Shown here: positions 62,462 to 64,000 of the stretch, piece after piece
Position numbering within the stretch: the stretch's first letter is position 1
Layout: each line of letters starts with the position of its first letter
Assembly (NCBI RefSeq): GCF_000963005.1
Contig: NZ_JZHZ01000007.1
Location: 431,227-495,226, forward strand
DNA length: 64,000 nucleotides
Source of the DNA: Xanthomonas sp. GPE 39
GTDB taxonomy: Bacteria; Pseudomonadota; Gammaproteobacteria; Xanthomonadales; Xanthomonadaceae
Direction: 5' to 3'
Made by a program: the position numbers and the translations under genes
Notes under the pieces: model-generated
The model's input: only the letters and a program-made list of their open reading frames with translations
Told to the model about the DNA's origin: nothing
Databases searched by the model: none

Positions 62462-62832
62462 TGGACGCGTCGATGGAAACCTTTGTACCGCTGACATTTG
62501 GCTCCCGTGGCGTGCAGCGCGCGCCGGCAGGCGAGGGCAGTGGCCACGACGCCACGCTGATAGAAGGGCTGGCGCGTGCCTTTTACTGGCAGCATCTGCT
62601 GGATATCGGGGCCATGCCGAGCGGAGCGGCTATCGCGCGCGCGGAGAACCTGGATCAGTCAGTAGTCAACGAGTCCAAGCGCATGACGCTGCTGGCCCCT
62701 GACATCGTGGAGCAGTGCATGGTGGGCAAGCAACCACGGCGGCTCACCCTGGCCTGGTTCCAGCGCAACCGCCTCATGGTCGACTGGGATGCACAGCGCC
62801 AGCTCATGGCCAGTCTCGAGGAGCCGCGATGA
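62461..62832 (+). CDS. Recombinase-associated HTH-like protein 1
   Basis: 123 residues, starting on the last base of the recombinase stop. 'LIEGLARAFYWQHLLDIGAM' and 'LDQSVVNESKRMTLLAPDIV' resemble ParB/KorB-type HTH regions. Paralogous to the next gene. Possible directionality or regulatory factor. Confidence 0.6.
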   Translation: MDASMETFVPLTFGSRGVQRAPAGEGSGHDATLIEGLARAFYWQHLLDIGAMPSGAAIARAENLDQSVVNESKRMTLLAPDIVEQCMVGKQPRRLTLAWFQRNRLMVDWDAQRQLMASLEEPR

Positions 62833-63344
62833 GTAAACAACATCGCGGGCGCGTCACGGGCGATCCGGTGACGTATCAGATCCCGCTGCCGGCAGGCGGG
62901 GTGCAGATGGAAACCTTCCTGCCCTGGACGTTGATACGCAGGGGATTCAAGCAGCAGGTCATCACCCCGTTGGATATGCCGCAGGAGTTCGGCGAGCAGG
63001 CCCGTCGTGAGCGACAGGTACGCAAGGTGCCGCAGGACACCGCGTTGATGCGCGCGCTCGGCTTGGCGCACCACTGGCAGCGTCTGCTGGACCAGGGGCG
63101 GTTCGATTCCATGACCGAGATCGCGCAGGCCGAAGGCATCGACCTCGGCCGGGCCAGCCGGATGAGCCGACTGGCGCAACTGGCCCCGGATGTGGTCGAG
63201 GCCATCGCCTCGGGGAGACTTGAGGTGAGTGTCAGTCAATTGCTACGCGGCAAACTGTCTGCATCTTGGCTGGCGCAGCGTGAGGCACTCGCGGTAGGCC
63301 AATGCTGTAGGAAAATTCCTACAACACGACAGTCAGATTCCTGA
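62829..63344 (+). CDS. Recombinase-associated HTH-like protein 2
   Basis: 171 residues. Shares the ordered blocks METF..P, 'LGLAHHWQRLLDQGRF' and 'RMSRLAQLAPDVVEA' with the previous protein, so the two are tandem paralogues. ATGA overlap. Last gene of the integration module; the right prophage end may be near. Confidence 0.6.
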   Translation: MSKQHRGRVTGDPVTYQIPLPAGGVQMETFLPWTLIRRGFKQQVITPLDMPQEFGEQARRERQVRKVPQDTALMRALGLAHHWQRLLDQGRFDSMTEIAQAEGIDLGRASRMSRLAQLAPDVVEAIASGRLEVSVSQLLRGKLSASWLAQREALAVGQCCRKIPTTRQSDS

Positions 63345-63654
63345 TTTTCATGGCCTGCCAGCGACGAGAGACTATGCATGCCGGACGCGGAGCCATGAAG
63401 GTCGCTCAACCCGCGTGGCGCCTGAGCAGCGCCAAGCCGGCACCGCGCTATCGCGATCACGCCCTGGGCAGTAGGCTGTCTCTCTCCCTTCCCACAGGTG
63501 AAGCCATGGCGGTGAGACCTCCGTTTGCCACGCCGTCCCGTGCAGCGCCCACCATTGTCCTGACCGCCGTGCCTGCCATGCGGCCAATCTGGACTGGCCG
63601 CATGAAAGCACGATCCGCCCTGACGGCATTCAACCTTTCTTGAGGTAACGCGCG
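63345..63654. other. 310 bp with no convincing gene
   Basis: Weak plus-strand frame (63395-63643) of doubtful coding value. Possible site of the right attachment junction; no repeat of left-end sequence was recognised. Confidence 0.4.
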
Positions 63655-64000
63655 ATGAGCCAGGACACCGACGATCACGACGATCAGAGCGAGAATCCCT
63701 ATCGCCCGCGCAAACTCAAGGTGCGCGATCCGCTGCACGATCTGCAGCTCCTGCGCGATATGGCCATCATCAATGCGCGGGTGCGCGCCGAACTGGGGCC
63801 ACTGCCACCTGGCGGATTGCCGGTGGAACCCAAGCGCAAACCCGCGCCGCCGCCGTACCGGCCTGCCGCCGCATCCGCGCCCCATCCCCCTGAGGACGAC
63901 CCGATGAAACTGCACCACCTTGCCGCCACCGCCCTCATGCCGCTGGCCCTGACCGCTGCGGGGTGCTCCAAAGGCATCGATGTCGGCAATGACGGCGCCA
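63655..64000 (+). CDS. Partial ORF with internal lipoprotein-like signal (runs off window)
   Basis: 115 codons visible, no stop. The first 83 residues are charged and Pro-rich ('NPYRPRKLKVRDPLHDLQLL'). From in-frame ATG 63904 the sequence 'MKLHHLAATALMPLALTAAG' followed by C is a textbook lipoprotein signal. Either two genes share a frame, with the real start at 63904, or this is an odd fusion. Function unknown. Confidence 0.5.
   Translation, partial: MSQDTDDHDDQSENPYRPRKLKVRDPLHDLQLLRDMAIINARVRAELGPLPPGGLPVEPKRKPAPPPYRPAAASAPHPPEDDPMKLHHLAATALMPLALTAAGCSKGIDVGNDGA

Larger units (their letters stand above)
22891..63344. mobile_element. Prophage (HK97-type head, Mu-type contractile tail, serine recombinase)
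   Basis: From the holin gene at the left to the recombinase module at the right, nearly all genes are phage-like and arranged as integration, repression, replication, packaging, head, tail, lysis. Terminase, portal, protease and capsid are of the HK97 group, whereas the tail genes follow the Mu gp37-gp48 order, so the phage is a modular chimera with a contractile tail. All essential morphogenesis genes look intact. No Mu-like transposase is present. Boundaries are approximate because no att repeat was found, and the right end may extend past the window. Confidence 0.85.

Overview
The window reads as a Xanthomonas-type gammaproteobacterial chromosome (GC-rich; a bioC-bioH-bioF-bioB cluster divergent from comF, then ubiA; the BioF sequence closely resembles what I remember of Xanthomonas BioF) carrying a prophage of about 40 kb. 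The species is not provable from this window. An X. albilineans-like lineage is a guess, prompted partly by the type I-F CRISPR signal.

Region 1 (1-19.9 kb, host): the 3' end of an MFS transporter; a complete tripartite RND efflux operon (adaptor, pump, outer-membrane factor); a RIO-type kinase; an HSL-family hydrolase; mnmG; an intergenic stretch with a Clp/CRP-like palindrome, a sigma-54-type promoter and a strong terminator that may define an undescribed small RNA; a Tyr/Gly-rich lipoprotein; a YdcF-like protein; the biotin genes; comF; ubiA; and tRNA-Arg(CCG). A secreted small protein and a MASE1 membrane sensor (20.5-22.5 kb) follow and could be host or accessory.

Region 2 (about 22.9-63.3 kb, prophage): nearly everything reads on the minus strand. 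In transcription order: XRE repressor, unknown early genes (one interrupted by an amber codon), iteron-like repeats, excisionase-like HTH proteins, primase-helicase, a large perfect-arm inverted repeat, RuvC-like nuclease, ParB-methyltransferase, HNH nuclease, a cas-less type I-F mini-CRISPR array, HK97-type packaging and head genes, a Mu-type contractile tail (gp37-gp48 order) with a -1 frameshift site, a tail protein ending in 83 consecutive prolines, a coupled set of modification-type enzymes (asparagine-synthetase-like ATPase, cupin, prolyl-4-hydroxylase-like dioxygenase), and lysis genes. A plus-strand integration module (DUF2924, large serine recombinase, two HTH-like genes) lies at the right end. 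Exact att sites could not be found.

Two systems stand out. First, the phage-borne orphan I-F CRISPR array between terS and the HNH gene, which would need host Csy proteins and may serve phage-phage conflict. Second, a possible virion-modification cassette: an enormous polyproline appendage in the tail-fibre slot, encoded upstream in the same operon as a prolyl hydroxylase, a cupin and an amide-forming ATPase, and disturbed by repeated insertion of AT-rich membrane-protein genes that left broken gene copies behind.
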